DNA of 64,000 nt from Staphylococcus intermedius NCTC 11048 (GCF_002902385.1 NZ_PPQH01000040.1:135472-199471), one strand, 5' to 3'; shown: positions 41,016-51,807, counted from the stretch's first letter. Made by a program: numbers and translations. Notes: generated from the letters alone by a model not told the origin.

Positions 41016-43415
41016 ATGGAAAATCCAACACTGTTTGACCATACATTTATTAAAGGCACCGTAGAAATGATTTTGTTTCACAATGCAGATAACCATTACA
41101 CAGTGCTTAAAGTGGATATTGAAGAAACAAACGGTGACTTTGACGATATGGCAACAGTTGTTGGCTACTTTCCAAATATGGTGGAAGATGAGACGTATAC
41201 TTTTAAAGGGCATGTCGTGCAACACGCTAGATATGGACAGCAATTAAAAGCAGAAACGTTTCAAAAAGAGATTCCCCATACTAAAGATGCCGTCATCGCG
41301 TATTTATCTAGTGACTTGTTTAAAGGTATTGGTAAAAAGACAGCTGAATCGATTGTGAATACATTAGGTGAAAATGCGATTCATGACATTTTGAAAGACG
41401 AATCTGTCATCGCACAAGTGCCAAAACTCTCAAAAGCAAAGCAACAGCAAATCGTAGAACAAATTTATGCGAACCAAGAAAGTGAACAAGTGATGATTCG
41501 ATTGAATGAACTTGGCTTTGGTTCAAAACTGGCGATGGACATCTACAAATTTTATAAAAGTGAAACATTGACTGTCCTCGACCAAAATCCATATCAATTG
41601 GTTTATGATATTAAAGGGGTCGGTTTTAATAAAGCGGATCAACTGGCGCAACAGCTCGGGATCCATCCAGAACATCCCGATCGTTTAAAAGCGGGACTGC
41701 TCTATTTAGTTGAAGAGACATGTATTAAACAAGGACATACCTATTTGCCTCAAGAAGCATTAATCAATGAAACGATCCAATTATTATCTCAAGGAAAAGA
41801 AACAACACTTGATCATGAGGCAATGACGCAAATTTTAGCTGAATTAGTAGAAGAAAAGCGTTTAGTGAATCAAGATGAAATGGTGGCAATCCCAAGCCTT
41901 TATTATTCAGAAATTAAAAGCACGCAAAATTTATATCGAATATTCGCCAATCGAGATCATTTAACAACTTTTGATGCATCTGATATTCAATTACATATTG
42001 GTGAAATTGAGGAAATGAATGAAGTGCATTATGCCCCATCTCAAAAAGAAGCGTTAGAATATGCGATTCAACATAAAGTGATGCTCTTGACTGGTGGACC
42101 AGGCACAGGTAAAACGACCGTCATTAAAGGGATTGTCCAGTTGTACGCTGAAATTCATGGTCTCTCATTGGATTATGATGACTATTCCGACGAAGATGAC
42201 TATCCAGTTGTATTAGCAGCACCGACAGGCAGAGCGTCTAAGCGTTTACATGAAGCAACAGGGTTAGAAGCGATGACCATCCACCGTTTAATCGGTTGGA
42301 ATCAAGACACGAAACCGCAAGACAAATTAGATAATGAAATTCATGCGAAATTGATTATCATTGATGAAATGTCAATGGTCGACACATGGCTGTTTCATCA
42401 ATTTATGGATGCGGTTCCTATGGATGCGCAAGTCGTGTTAGTTGGTGATGAAGACCAATTGCCATCAGTGGGTCCCGGACAAGTGTTTAAAGATCTCATA
42501 GATGCCAATGTGTTACCGCGCATTAATTTAACCGAAGTGTATCGTCAACAGGACGGCTCGAGTATTATTGATTTGGCGCATCGTATGAAATTAGGTGAAA
42601 AAGTCGATATTACCCAACGTTTTCACGATCGCTCTTTCATTCCGTGTCAAACCGATCAAATTCCGCAAGTGGTAGAAAAAGTTGTGAACAATGCTGTACA
42701 AAAAGGATATACCATGGCGGATATACAAGTACTTGCACCAATGTATCGCGGCAATGCAGGGATTAAAAAGTTGAATCAAATTTTACAAGGCATTTTAAAC
42801 CCGTTAACAGACGAATCGCAGCGTGAAATCGAATTTGGTGATGTGCTATTTCGTAAAGGGGACAAAGTACTTCAACTCATTAATCGACCGAATGACAATG
42901 TATTTAACGGCGATATTGGTGTCATTGTCGGCATCTTTTGGGCGAAAGAAAATGCACTCAATAAAGATGTCGTTGTCGTCGATTATGATGGGAATGAAAT
43001 TACTTACTTACGGTCTGACTTGACAGAACTGACACACGCCTATTGTACATCGATACATAAAGCACAAGGTTCTGAGTTTCCTATTGTCATTATGCCTATC
43101 GTGAAACAGTATTTTAGAATGTTGCAAAAACCAATCTTATATACAGGATTAACACGTGCGAAACAGTCGCTCGTTTTTCTTGGTGATGCGGATGCCTTTA
43201 ATATTGGCTTAGCAACTGCTGGCCAAACACGATTAACGCAATTACAAACATTTTTAACACAATACTTTAATCCAGACGAGCGTTCGACGGGTTCAGAGGA
43301 AAGCATAGATTCAGCTGAATTTATTTTAACTGAAGCTACGATGTTTAAAATTCATCCGATGATTAATATGGGTGAGGTCACACCGTATGACTTTTTAGAA
43401 ATTGACAAAGTTTAG
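41016..43415 (+). CDS. recD2: SF1B helicase RecD2
   Basis: 5'-3' DNA helicase, 799 aa, acting in repair without RecBC. N-terminal OB/HhH region (FKGIGKKTAESIV, IKGVGFNKAD), helicase core with Walker A TGGPGTGKTT near 358-367, Walker B IIDEMSMVD, VGDEDQLPSVGPG, and a late motif VI-type YTGLTRAK. The long N-terminal region marks RecD2 rather than the RecBCD subunit. The alaS -35 box lies in its last codons. Confidence 0.96.
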   Translation: MENPTLFDHTFIKGTVEMILFHNADNHYTVLKVDIEETNGDFDDMATVVGYFPNMVEDETYTFKGHVVQHARYGQQLKAETFQKEIPHTKDAVIAYLSSDLFKGIGKKTAESIVNTLGENAIHDILKDESVIAQVPKLSKAKQQQIVEQIYANQESEQVMIRLNELGFGSKLAMDIYKFYKSETLTVLDQNPYQLVYDIKGVGFNKADQLAQQLGIHPEHPDRLKAGLLYLVEETCIKQGHTYLPQEALINETIQLLSQGKETTLDHEAMTQILAELVEEKRLVNQDEMVAIPSLYYSEIKSTQNLYRIFANRDHLTTFDASDIQLHIGEIEEMNEVHYAPSQKEALEYAIQHKVMLLTGGPGTGKTTVIKGIVQLYAEIHGLSLDYDDYSDEDDYPVVLAAPTGRASKRLHEATGLEAMTIHRLIGWNQDTKPQDKLDNEIHAKLIIIDEMSMVDTWLFHQFMDAVPMDAQVVLVGDEDQLPSVGPGQVFKDLIDANVLPRINLTEVYRQQDGSSIIDLAHRMKLGEKVDITQRFHDRSFIPCQTDQIPQVVEKVVNNAVQKGYTMADIQVLAPMYRGNAGIKKLNQILQGILNPLTDESQREIEFGDVLFRKGDKVLQLINRPNDNVFNGDIGVIVGIFWAKENALNKDVVVVDYDGNEITYLRSDLTELTHAYCTSIHKAQGSEFPIVIMPIVKQYFRMLQKPILYTGLTRAKQSLVFLGDADAFNIGLATAGQTRLTQLQTFLTQYFNPDERSTGSEESIDSAEFILTEATMFKIHPMINMGEVTPYDFLEIDKV

Positions 43416-43431
43416 ACCTTTTTTATATAAT
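43402..43431 (+). promoter_or_regulatory. Consensus sigma-A promoter of alaS
   Basis: TTGACA (43402-43407), 18 bases, TATAAT (43426-43431). The -35 lies in the recD2 coding end. Confidence 0.8.
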
Positions 43432-43437
43432 CAAAGT

Positions 43438-43632
43438 TAAGTTCAAGTGCATAGCCGAGTAAATGAGTATCCACTTCACAGAGACGTACAGTTTGCTGAG
43501 AATGTACGAGTGTGATTCATTGAACGCTACTATGTATGAGCACGTATAGGATAATGAGTGATGGCAAAATAGCCATAACTAGGGTGGTACCGCGAAACAT
43601 TCGTCCCTTTTTGAGAGACGAGTGTTTTTTTG
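43438..43632 (+). ncRNA. T-box riboswitch, alanyl-tRNA type
   Basis: T-box AGGGTGGTACCGCG at 43580-43594, terminator ACATTCGTC/GACGAGTGT with seven Ts (about 43597-43631). The Stem I tip CGTACA-loop-TGTACG lies near 43485-43508, and GAACGCTA at 43522 places GCT (Ala) in the specifier position. A compact leader of about 195 bases. Confidence 0.92.
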
Positions 43633-43660
43633 TATCTATTTGAATCAAGGAGTTGTAAAA

Positions 43661-46291
43661 ATGAAAAATTTAAAAGCAAGTGATATTCGTCAAATGTATA
43701 TTGACTTTTTTGTAGAGAAAGGCCATATGGTTGAACCTTCAGCCCCATTAGTTCCGATTGACGATGATTCATTACTATGGATTAACTCAGGGGTAGCAAC
43801 ATTAAAAAAATATTTCGATGGTCGTGAAATCCCGAAAAAACCACGTATTGTCAATGCACAAAAGTCAATCCGTACAAACGATATTGAAAATGTAGGTTTT
43901 ACTGCACGACACCATACGTTTTTTGAAATGTTGGGTAATTTCTCCATTGGTGATTACTTTAAACGTGAAGCAATTGAATTTGCGTGGGAGTTTTTAACAA
44001 GTGAACGTTGGATGGCAATGGATCCTGAAAAATTATACGTAACGATTCATCCCGAAGACACGGAAGCTTACGACTTATGGACCCATGTAGTTGGATTAAC
44101 TGAAGACCGTATCATTCGTATTGAAGGGAATTTCTGGGATATTGGCGAAGGACCATCAGGACCAAACACTGAAATTTTCTATGACCGTGGTGAAGCTTAT
44201 GGACAAGATGATCCTGCTGAAGAAATGTATCCAGGTGGCGAAAATGAACGCTATTTAGAAGTATGGAACCTTGTATTCAGTGAATTTAACCATAATAAAG
44301 ATCATACGTATACGCCACTACCAAGTAAAAACATTGATACGGGCATGGGATTAGAACGTATGACTTCGATATCCCAAGACGTACGCACAAACTACGAAAC
44401 AGATTTATTCATGCCGATTATCGGACAAGTTGAAGCGATTTCAGGCAAAAAATATTTAGTGGACAAAGATAACGATGTCGCATTTAAAGTCATTGCGGAT
44501 CACATTCGTACAATTGCCTTTGCGATTTCAGATGGCGCGTTACCTGCGAATGAAGGTCGCGGCTATGTATTACGTCGCCTGTTACGTCGTGCGGTTAGAT
44601 TTAGCCAAACGTTAGAAATTAACGAGCCATTTATGTATCAATTGGTGGATATTGTTGCAGATATTATGGAACCTTACTATCCAAATGTTAAAGAAAAAGC
44701 AGATTTTATTGCACGGGTGATTAAATCTGAAGAAGAACGCTTCCATGAAACATTAGAAGAAGGGTTAGCAATTTTAAATGACCTAATCCAACAAGCCAAA
44801 TCTTCAAACCAAACGATTGCAGGTGAAGATGCGTTCAAATTATATGACACATACGGTTTCCCAATCGAGCTCACAGAAGAAATTACATTGAACGAAGGCT
44901 TGGCTATTGATATGGATGCATTTAACGACCATATGGAAGCACAACGTGAACGTGCACGTAAAGCACGACAAAGTAGTCAATCCATGCAAGTTCAAAGCGA
45001 AGTGTTAAAAGAGATTAACACAAAGAGCAAGTTCTTAGGTTATGAAGCATTTGAAGCGGAAGCGACGATTACTGACATCGTACGTGATGGCGAACGTGTT
45101 GCAACGGCGGATGCAGGCGAAACGATTCATTTTATTATGGACCAAACACCATTCTATGCAGTGAGTGGTGGACAAGTTGCAGATAAAGGAACTGTCCGTA
45201 ATGATCAATTTGAAATTCAAGTGACAGACGTCATTAAAGCACCAAATGGTCAACATCTTCACACAGGTGTCGTGCAATTCGGTGTTGTAAAAGAAAAGAG
45301 TGAAGTCACTGCAACAATCGATCGTCAAGCAAGAACAGCGATTATGAAAAATCATAGTGCCACTCACTTATTACATGCAGCATTGAAAAATGTATTAGGG
45401 GAACATGTCAACCAAGCAGGTTCATTAGTTGATAGTGACCGTCTCCGTTTTGACTTTTCACATATTGCACCAATGACTGCTGAAGAAATTAAGCAAGTTG
45501 AACAAATGGTTAATGAAGAAATTTGGAACAGTATTCCAGTTGATATCCAAGAAATGAACATTGCTGATGCAAAAGCGAAAGGTGCAATGGCATTATTTGG
45601 TGAAAAATATGGAGACATCGTACGTGTCGTGGACATGCAACCATTCTCAATCGAACTTTGTGGTGGTACACATGTCCAAAATACATCGGAAATCGGTTTG
45701 TTCAAAATTACAAGTGAATCAGGTACAGGTGCAGGTGTCCGCCGTATCGAAGCGGTGACAGGCCAAAATGCATTCCTTTATTTAGAACACTATTTAGACC
45801 AATTCAATGCGATTAAGCAACAAGTAAAAGCGAAATCGGATGCGCAAGTGATTGAAAAAGTCGAACAACTTCAATATAATGAAAAAACATTAAAGCAAAC
45901 GATTGAAGATAAAAACAAAGCATTAAATGAATTGAAAATGGGCAATATTCAAGATCAAGTGGAAACAATCAATGATATGCCTGTGTTGATTACTCAAGTT
46001 GAAGTGGACAATGCCAAGGCGATGCGTACGACGATGGATGACTTTAAATCTAAGCTACAAGATAGTATTATTGTGTTAGCGAGTGATGTAGATGGTAAAG
46101 TATCATTAATTGCAACTGTACCGAAAACTTTGACTGACCGTGTGAAAGCGGGGGACATTATTAAAAATATGGCACCAATTGTTGGCGGAAAAGGTGGCGG
46201 CCGTCCTGATATGGCACAAGGTGGCGGTACTGAACCCGACAAGATAACAGAAGCATTACAATTTATTAAAGACTATATTAAATCGTTATAA
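43661..46291 (+). CDS. alaS: Alanyl-tRNA synthetase
   Basis: Class II synthetase with editing, 876 aa. Catalytic domain at about 1-450 ([14 protein letters not shown], motif with [17 protein letters not shown]), editing domain with zinc ligands HSATHLLH and CGGTH, then a coiled coil and C-terminal glycine-rich domain ([15 protein letters not shown]). The ATG at 43661 follows AAGGAG; an in-frame ATG at 43622 sits in the terminator and is rejected. Controlled by the T-box. Confidence 0.98.
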   Translation: MKNLKASDIRQMYIDFFVEKGHMVEPSAPLVPIDDDSLLWINSGVATLKKYFDGREIPKKPRIVNAQKSIRTNDIENVGFTARHHTFFEMLGNFSIGDYFKREAIEFAWEFLTSERWMAMDPEKLYVTIHPEDTEAYDLWTHVVGLTEDRIIRIEGNFWDIGEGPSGPNTEIFYDRGEAYGQDDPAEEMYPGGENERYLEVWNLVFSEFNHNKDHTYTPLPSKNIDTGMGLERMTSISQDVRTNYETDLFMPIIGQVEAISGKKYLVDKDNDVAFKVIADHIRTIAFAISDGALPANEGRGYVLRRLLRRAVRFSQTLEINEPFMYQLVDIVADIMEPYYPNVKEKADFIARVIKSEEERFHETLEEGLAILNDLIQQAKSSNQTIAGEDAFKLYDTYGFPIELTEEITLNEGLAIDMDAFNDHMEAQRERARKARQSSQSMQVQSEVLKEINTKSKFLGYEAFEAEATITDIVRDGERVATADAGETIHFIMDQTPFYAVSGGQVADKGTVRNDQFEIQVTDVIKAPNGQHLHTGVVQFGVVKEKSEVTATIDRQARTAIMKNHSATHLLHAALKNVLGEHVNQAGSLVDSDRLRFDFSHIAPMTAEEIKQVEQMVNEEIWNSIPVDIQEMNIADAKAKGAMALFGEKYGDIVRVVDMQPFSIELCGGTHVQNTSEIGLFKITSESGTGAGVRRIEAVTGQNAFLYLEHYLDQFNAIKQQVKAKSDAQVIEKVEQLQYNEKTLKQTIEDKNKALNELKMGNIQDQVETINDMPVLITQVEVDNAKAMRTTMDDFKSKLQDSIIVLASDVDGKVSLIATVPKTLTDRVKAGDIIKNMAPIVGGKGGGRPDMAQGGGTEPDKITEALQFIKDYIKSL

Positions 46292-46353
46292 AACGTCTTG
46301 AATTCATGTAAAATGAAAGAGTAATCTCATTATGGTTTAAGGAGTGTTGAACT

Positions 46354-46626
46354 ATGGCTAATTTTGATAAAACAATGAAATTCAACTATGATGAACTTCC
46401 AAAAGACAACGTCGAAACAGTTTTAAACAATGTCTACAATACCCTAGAAGAACGCGGATATAATGCTGTCAACCAGATTGTAGGTTATTTACTGTCAGGT
46501 GACCCTGCGTATATTCCACGTCATAACGAAGCACGTAACCAAATCAGACACATCGATCGAGATGATATTATGGAAGAGTTAGTGTCGTACTACTTACAAA
46601 ACCATAGTAAGGACGATCATGCTTAA
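46354..46626 (+). CDS. IreB family regulatory phosphoprotein (UPF0297)
   Basis: Small soluble protein of 90 aa (YrzL type). The family signature NDRTMKF-like start ([15 protein letters not shown]) and [24 protein letters not shown] are present. In Enterococcus, IreB is a substrate of the Ser/Thr kinase IreK and limits cephalosporin resistance; the role in staphylococci is not established. The stop overlaps ruvX by eight bases. Confidence 0.92.
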   Translation: MANFDKTMKFNYDELPKDNVETVLNNVYNTLEERGYNAVNQIVGYLLSGDPAYIPRHNEARNQIRHIDRDDIMEELVSYYLQNHSKDDHA

Positions 46627-47047
46627 ACATAAAATTATCGGGTTAGATGTTGGAAGTCGTACAGTTGGTATTGCAATTAGTGATTTGATGGGTTGGACAG
46701 CACAAGGTTTAGATACACTCCATATTAACGAAGAAGCAAATGAGCTCGGCATCGATGCCTTAATTGACATCATACAAAAAGAAAATGTAGGCACAGTTGT
46801 CATTGGATTACCAAAAAACATGAACAATTCAATTGGCTTTCGTGGTGAAGCATCGTTAAAATATAAGGAAGCACTTGAAGACCGAATGCCAAATTTAGAA
46901 ATTGTGATGTGGGATGAGCGTTTAAGTACAATGGCTGCAGAACGTTCATTGATAGAAGCCGATGTATCAAGAGCAAAAAGAAAAAAAGTGATTGATAAAA
47001 TGGCTGCGGTATTCATTTTACAAGGCTATTTAGATGGATTGAATTAA
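46619..47047 (+). CDS. ruvX: YqgF/RuvX family putative pre-16S rRNA nuclease
   Basis: RNase H-fold protein, 142 aa. Catalytic acidic residues are visible in [15 protein letters not shown], in the VIGLPKN strand region, and in [11 protein letters not shown]. Linked in E. coli to 16S rRNA 5' end maturation and proposed as a junction resolvase; staphylococci lack RuvC. Second gene of the alaS-associated trio. Confidence 0.94.
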   Translation: MLKHKIIGLDVGSRTVGIAISDLMGWTAQGLDTLHINEEANELGIDALIDIIQKENVGTVVIGLPKNMNNSIGFRGEASLKYKEALEDRMPNLEIVMWDERLSTMAAERSLIEADVSRAKRKKVIDKMAAVFILQGYLDGLN

Positions 47048-47060
47048 GGAGAGAGCGAAT

Positions 47061-47387
47061 ATGACAAACGAAAACCATAATCAAGAAATTGAAATTAGAA
47101 ATGACGAAACTTTATTAACCTTGTTTGATGAAGAAGGTAATGAAGTCTTATATCGTAAATTATTAGAGTTTTATCACCCAGGTTTTGAAAAAGAGTATGT
47201 GATTCTTGCAGAAGAAGGCGCACAAGCGGATGACGATGATTTAATTGAATTGATTCCTATGATTAATGAACCAGACGAATCAGGAGAAGGCGGACGCTTT
47301 TTACCTGTTGAGACGGACGAAGAATGGGATATGATTGAAGAAGTTGTCAATACGAATATGGATGATGAACACGATCATGAACATTAA
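47061..47387 (+). CDS. DUF1292 protein (YrzB, UPF0473)
   Basis: Very acidic protein of 108 aa with the family's [14 protein letters not shown] stretch and an acidic His-rich tail (DDEHDHEH). Always next to ruvX in Firmicutes, function unknown. AAGGAGAG precedes the ATG. Confidence 0.88.
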   Translation: MTNENHNQEIEIRNDETLLTLFDEEGNEVLYRKLLEFYHPGFEKEYVILAEEGAQADDDDLIELIPMINEPDESGEGGRFLPVETDEEWDMIEEVVNTNMDDEHDHEH

Positions 47388-47404
47388 GGGTTGATGTGAA
47401 TGTA

Positions 47405-47440
47405 AGAGTAGGCATTGAAAGATTTGCCTGCTCTTTTTTG
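47405..47440 (+). terminator. Terminator after the DUF1292 gene
   Basis: AGAGTAGGCA (47405-47414) pairs with TGCCTGCTCT (47425-47434); six Ts follow. Confidence 0.88.
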
Positions 47441-47593
47441 TATTTTAACGTCGATTACTGATGTGTCAATTGGAAAATAATGTGTTTATTTAAAAGAACA
47501 GAGGTTATAGTCCAGATGAAATGGCGTGCATTAAAATGAGATGAATTGTTTCATTAAAATGATGATTGATGCTTATCAGTCAAGCAATTATGT

Positions 47594-47712
47594 GATAAAA
47601 TGTATAGAAGTCATTTTAAAGTGCAATGAATGTACGGATAAACGAACCGTATTCCGTAATGCATATACAGACATCGAAGTTAAATCAGTCCGCATTGGCT
47701 GGTTTATTTTTT
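47594..47712 (+). ncRNA. Candidate leader RNA with terminator ahead of trmR
   Basis: In the 361-base gap before trmR a terminator-like hairpin, AAATCAGTC (47682-47690)/GGCTGGTTT (47697-47705) with a T-run, lies 36 bases upstream of the start codon. Further upstream TACGGA/TCCGTA (about 47634-47659) forms another helix, and GATAAA at 47594 could be a -10. This looks like an attenuated leader or a short RNA. No known class recognised; 47441-47590 shows nothing. Confidence 0.4.
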
Positions 47713-47748
47713 GATGATTTTTAGAACATAAAAAGGAAGTCAATATAA

Positions 47749-48393
47749 ATGGAAGATAAAAATCAGTCATATCTCTTAAGTTTAAAACAATATGACAGCG
47801 ATATCGACCAATTGCGTAACTACGCAGAAAAACATCAAGTCCCTATTGTGGATCAACTTTCTTTAGATCTCATCCAACAAATCATTCGTCTCCATCAACC
47901 GAAAGAAATTTTAGAGGTAGGGAGTGCAATTGGATACAGTGCGATGCAATTCGCTTCAGTGGATAAAGCCATTAAAGTGACAACAATAGAACGCAACGAA
48001 GCGATGATCCAACAGGCGAAAGCGAATATCCGTCAATATGGCTATGAGGATCAAATTCGTTTAATTGAAGCGGATGCGACAGATGCATTTGAACAGGTGA
48101 ACGACAGAATTTATGATATGATTTTTATCGATGCTGCGAAAGCACAATCACAACGCTTTTTTGAGCTTTATAGTCCGTTATTACGCGAAAAAGGTGTTAT
48201 GATTACAGATAACATTTTATACCATGGTTTCGTTGCGGACATTGATGTCGTTAGAAGTCGCAATGTCAAACAAATGGTGAAAAAAGTACAAAGATACAAT
48301 CATTGGCTAAGTCAACAACAGGATTTCACAACGAATTTTATTCATATGGATGATGGACTAGCGATATCTATAAAGGAGAGTAAACATGACTGA
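47749..48393 (+). CDS. trmR: tRNA 5-hydroxyuridine methyltransferase (YrrM/TrmR type)
   Basis: SAM-dependent O-methyltransferase, 214 aa, of the caffeoyl-CoA OMT fold: EVGSAIGYSAMQFA is the SAM loop, with FIDAAKAQ and TDNILYHG further on. The B. subtilis orthologue TrmR methylates ho5U34 to mo5U34 in tRNA. The following two genes make ho5U, supporting that role here. It overlaps the next gene by eight bases. Confidence 0.9.
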   Translation: MEDKNQSYLLSLKQYDSDIDQLRNYAEKHQVPIVDQLSLDLIQQIIRLHQPKEILEVGSAIGYSAMQFASVDKAIKVTTIERNEAMIQQAKANIRQYGYEDQIRLIEADATDAFEQVNDRIYDMIFIDAAKAQSQRFFELYSPLLREKGVMITDNILYHGFVADIDVVRSRNVKQMVKKVQRYNHWLSQQQDFTTNFIHMDDGLAISIKESKHD

Positions 48394-49315
48394 GTTATTA
48401 GTGACACCGAAATCTTTAAGTCACATCGAAACCTTAATTGAAAAAGGTGCAGATGCATTTGTCATCGGTGAAGAAAAGTTTGGCTTACGATTGGCCGGGG
48501 AATTTAATCGAGAAGACATGAAAAAGGCTGTTGAAATGATTCATGATGCTGGTAAAAAAGCATATGCTGCGGTGAATGGTATTTTCCATAACTACCATAT
48601 TCCAGCGCTAGAAGATTATATCGCATTTTTACATGAAATTAGAGTGGACCGTATTATTTTTGGGGACCCTGCAGTAGTAATGATCGTTAAACAGCAAGAA
48701 AACCCTATTCCATTAAACTGGAATGCTGAAACACTAGTAACGAACCATTTCCAATGTAACTATTGGGGTAGACGTGGTGCAAAACGAGCCGTGCTTGCGC
48801 GTGAATTAAGTTTAGAAGAAATATTGAATATTAAAGCGAATAGCGATGTTGAGATTGAAGTGCAAGTCCATGGTATGACGTGTATGTTCCAATCGAAACG
48901 GATGCTGTTAGGCAACTACTATACATTCCAAGATCGTCAAATGAAAATTCAACGTAATGAAGCGGCAACAGACAGTCAATTATTACTTTACGATGAAGAG
49001 CGTGATAATAAATATCCAGTATTTGAAGATTATAATGGTACGCATATTATGTCACCGAACGATATTTGCTTAATTGAAGAGTTAGAACCATTGTTTGAAG
49101 CTGGCGTAGATAGTTTGAAAATCGATGGGGTACTGCAAACAGAAGAATATATTAATGTAGCGACAGCACAATATCGTGAAGCAATCGATTTGTACGAAGA
49201 AGATCCAGAAGCGTATGAAGATGAAAAATTTATGCTTGTAGACCCAATTGAAGCGATACAACCAGAGCATCGTCCGTTTGATGAAGGATTCTATTACAAA
49301 CAAACAGTATATTAA
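48386..49315 (+). CDS. trhP1: U32 family protein, tRNA hydroxylation (YrrN/TrhP1)
   Basis: U32 'peptidase' family member, 309 aa. In B. subtilis YrrN and YrrO are needed for prephenate-dependent 5-hydroxyuridine in tRNA. Only a degenerate U32 signature is visible (VQVHGMTCMFQSKRM): one cysteine kept, the second replaced by Met, and no downstream Cys cluster. This suggests a non-catalytic partner of the next protein (inference). Confidence 0.9.
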   Translation: MTELLVTPKSLSHIETLIEKGADAFVIGEEKFGLRLAGEFNREDMKKAVEMIHDAGKKAYAAVNGIFHNYHIPALEDYIAFLHEIRVDRIIFGDPAVVMIVKQQENPIPLNWNAETLVTNHFQCNYWGRRGAKRAVLARELSLEEILNIKANSDVEIEVQVHGMTCMFQSKRMLLGNYYTFQDRQMKIQRNEAATDSQLLLYDEERDNKYPVFEDYNGTHIMSPNDICLIEELEPLFEAGVDSLKIDGVLQTEEYINVATAQYREAIDLYEEDPEAYEDEKFMLVDPIEAIQPEHRPFDEGFYYKQTVY

Positions 49316-49333
49316 AGATAGGAGAGAGTATGA

Positions 49334-50599
49334 ATGAAGGTACTTGAAGAAGTTAAACCAGCAACCAAAGCGAAAATGAAAAAGCCTGAATTACTCGCAC
49401 CTGCTGGTAACTTAGAAAAATTAAAAATCGCAGTTCATTACGGTGCTGATGCTGTATTCATCGGGGGTCAAGAATACGGTTTACGTTCAAATGCAGACAA
49501 CTTTACAATGGACGAAATTCGTGAAGGTGTAGAATTTGCCAATCGTTACGGTGCTAAAATTTATATTACAACGAATATTATTGCCCATGATGAAAATATG
49601 GAAGGGCTCGACGACTATTTACAACAATTAGAAGCAACTGGCGCAACAGGCATTATCGTAGCGGATCCATTAATTATTGAAACGTGTAAACGTGTTGCAC
49701 CGAAACTTGAAATTCATTTGTCTACGCAACAATCGTTAAGCAACTATAAAGCGGTCGAATATTGGAAAGAAGAAGGCTTAGACCGTGTCGTTCTTGCGCG
49801 TGAAACAGGTGCGATGGAAATGAAAGAAATCAAGGATAAAGTGGATATTGAAATTGAAGCTTTCATTCACGGTGCCATGTGTATCGCTTACTCTGGTCGT
49901 TGTACACTCAGCAACCATATGACAGCACGCGATTCTAACCGTGGGGGTTGTTGTCAAAGTTGTCGTTGGGACTATGATTTATTAACAGTCGATAATGATG
50001 GCGAACTCGATGTCTATTATGAGGATGGCAATGCTGTTCCATTTGCGATGAGCCCACGTGATTTAAAACTCATTGAATCGATTCCGAATATGATGGACTT
50101 AGGTATTGACTCACTTAAAATCGAAGGCCGAATGAAATCGATTCACTATATTGCAACAGTTGTTTCAGTATATCGAAAAGTGATTGATGCTTACGCTGAG
50201 GATCCAGAAAACTTTAAAATTAAACCGGAATGGCTCTATGAATTAGATAAATGTGCAAACCGTGACACGGCACCTGCATTTTTCAAAGGGACTCCGGGGT
50301 ATGAAGAACAAATGTTTGGCAATGAATCAAGTAAAAAAGCACCTTTTGACTTTATCGGTTTAGTATTAGACTATGACCAAGACAGTCAAATGGCGACAAT
50401 ACAACAAAGAAATCACTTTAAACCAGGTCAAGAAGTTGAGTTTTTCGGACCTGAAATTCAAACCTTTAAACAAGTCGTCGATAAGATCTATGATGAAGAA
50501 GGAAATGAACTTGATGCCGCACGACACCCATTACAAATCGTGCAAATCAAAGTTGACCAGCCTATTTATCCAAACAACATGATGAGAAAGGAAGTTTAA
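49334..50599 (+). CDS. trhP2: U32 family protein, tRNA hydroxylation (YrrO/TrhP2)
   Basis: 421 aa with the complete U32 signature: AFIHGAMCIAYSGRCTLSNH, giving C183 and C190, followed by C206, C207 and C210 in GGCCQSC, a plausible Fe-S ligand set. RlhA and TrhP relatives use an Fe-S cluster and prephenate to hydroxylate RNA. GGAGAGAG precedes the ATG. It runs into udk after three bases. Confidence 0.92.
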   Translation: MKVLEEVKPATKAKMKKPELLAPAGNLEKLKIAVHYGADAVFIGGQEYGLRSNADNFTMDEIREGVEFANRYGAKIYITTNIIAHDENMEGLDDYLQQLEATGATGIIVADPLIIETCKRVAPKLEIHLSTQQSLSNYKAVEYWKEEGLDRVVLARETGAMEMKEIKDKVDIEIEAFIHGAMCIAYSGRCTLSNHMTARDSNRGGCCQSCRWDYDLLTVDNDGELDVYYEDGNAVPFAMSPRDLKLIESIPNMMDLGIDSLKIEGRMKSIHYIATVVSVYRKVIDAYAEDPENFKIKPEWLYELDKCANRDTAPAFFKGTPGYEEQMFGNESSKKAPFDFIGLVLDYDQDSQMATIQQRNHFKPGQEVEFFGPEIQTFKQVVDKIYDEEGNELDAARHPLQIVQIKVDQPIYPNNMMRKEV

Positions 50600-50602
50600 A
50601 GA

Positions 50603-51226
50603 ATGGCAACAACGATCATTGGTATTGCTGGAGGCTCTGGTTCAGGTAAGACATCTGTGACAAATAAAATTATGAATAATTTAGAAGGCCATAGTGTCGC
50701 ACTTATTGAACAAGACTATTATTATAAAGATCAATCACATCTGACATTTGAACAACGTCTTCAAACAAATTATGATCATCCTTTTGCGTTTGATAATGAT
50801 TTGTTAATTCAAAATCTTAAAGCATTGCAATCCGGTCAAAGTGTAGAAGTCCCTACATATGACTACACAAATCATACTCGTAGCGATAAAACGATTGCAT
50901 TTCAACCTAAAGATGTTATTATCGTAGAAGGTATATTTGCGCTAGAGAATGAAGAATTGCGCAATATGATGGATGTTAAGATTTACGTAGACACTGATGC
51001 AGATTTAAGAATTTTGCGCCGTCTTGTGAGAGATACTAAAGAGCGCGGTCGTACAATGGAATCTGTCATTGATCAGTATCTGACTGTTGTGAGGCCGATG
51101 CATAACCAATTTATTGAACCGACTAAAAAATTCGCGGATATTATTATTCCTGAAGGTGGTTCTAACAAAGTTGCTATTGACATCATGACAACTAAGATTC
51201 AAGCACTTGTACGTAAAAAAGATTAA
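50603..51226 (+). CDS. udk: Uridine kinase
   Basis: Phosphorylates uridine/cytidine in pyrimidine salvage; 207 aa. Walker [10 protein letters not shown] at 9-17, [19 protein letters not shown] and IIVEGIFAL are standard. AAAGGAAG overlaps the trhP2 end; greA follows at 26 bases. Same operon as trmR-trhP. Confidence 0.97.
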   Translation: MATTIIGIAGGSGSGKTSVTNKIMNNLEGHSVALIEQDYYYKDQSHLTFEQRLQTNYDHPFAFDNDLLIQNLKALQSGQSVEVPTYDYTNHTRSDKTIAFQPKDVIIVEGIFALENEELRNMMDVKIYVDTDADLRILRRLVRDTKERGRTMESVIDQYLTVVRPMHNQFIEPTKKFADIIIPEGGSNKVAIDIMTTKIQALVRKKD

Positions 51227-51252
51227 ATCATAGTTAAAGGAAGATGCAAACA

Positions 51253-51729
51253 ATGGAAAACCAAAAACAATATCCAATGACGCAAGAAGGATACGAAAAA
51301 TTAGAAAAAGAATTAGAAGAATTAAAAACAGTCAAACGACCTGAAGTTGTTGAAAAAATTAAAGTTGCACGTAGTTTTGGTGACTTATCTGAGAACTCAG
51401 AGTATGATGCAGCGAAAGATGAGCAAGGTTTTATCGAGCAAGACATTCAACGTATTGAAACAATGTTACGTCATGCGTTAATCATTGAAGATACAGGAGA
51501 TAACCATGTTGTCCAAATTGGTAAAACTGTGACATTCGTTGAACTTCCAGGTGACGATGAAGAGTCATACCAAATCGTGGGTTCAGCGGAATCGGATGCG
51601 TTTAATGGTAAGATTTCAAACGAATCTCCAATGGCACAAGCGCTCATCGGCAAACAAGTAGATGACGAAGTTCGTGTACCACTTCCAAATGGTGGAGAAA
51701 TGAACGTAAGAATTGTAGATATTCATTAA
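51253..51729 (+). CDS. greA: Transcription elongation factor GreA
   Basis: Rescues backtracked RNA polymerase by stimulating transcript cleavage. 158 aa: N-terminal coiled coil with the acidic tip region [20 protein letters not shown], then the FKBP-like C-terminal domain. The ATG at 51253 gives MENQKQYPM, the family start; the ATG at 51244 overlaps the AAAGGAAG site. Confidence 0.98.
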   Translation: MENQKQYPMTQEGYEKLEKELEELKTVKRPEVVEKIKVARSFGDLSENSEYDAAKDEQGFIEQDIQRIETMLRHALIIEDTGDNHVVQIGKTVTFVELPGDDEESYQIVGSAESDAFNGKISNESPMAQALIGKQVDDEVRVPLPNGGEMNVRIVDIH

Positions 51730-51807
51730 TCCATATCGTCATGGTGAAATGCGTACGAATGAATATCATTATAAGGTTAAACGATTGATGAATGCGCAAC
51801 AAATAAA

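Noticed and set aside
43622-43660. Earlier ATG for alaS
   Set aside because: Located in the T-box terminator T-run; ATG 43661 has AAGGAG at correct spacing.
45364-45705. 113-aa minus-strand frame inside alaS
   Set aside because: Shadow of the alaS codon pattern with no ribosome binding site and no recognisable motif.
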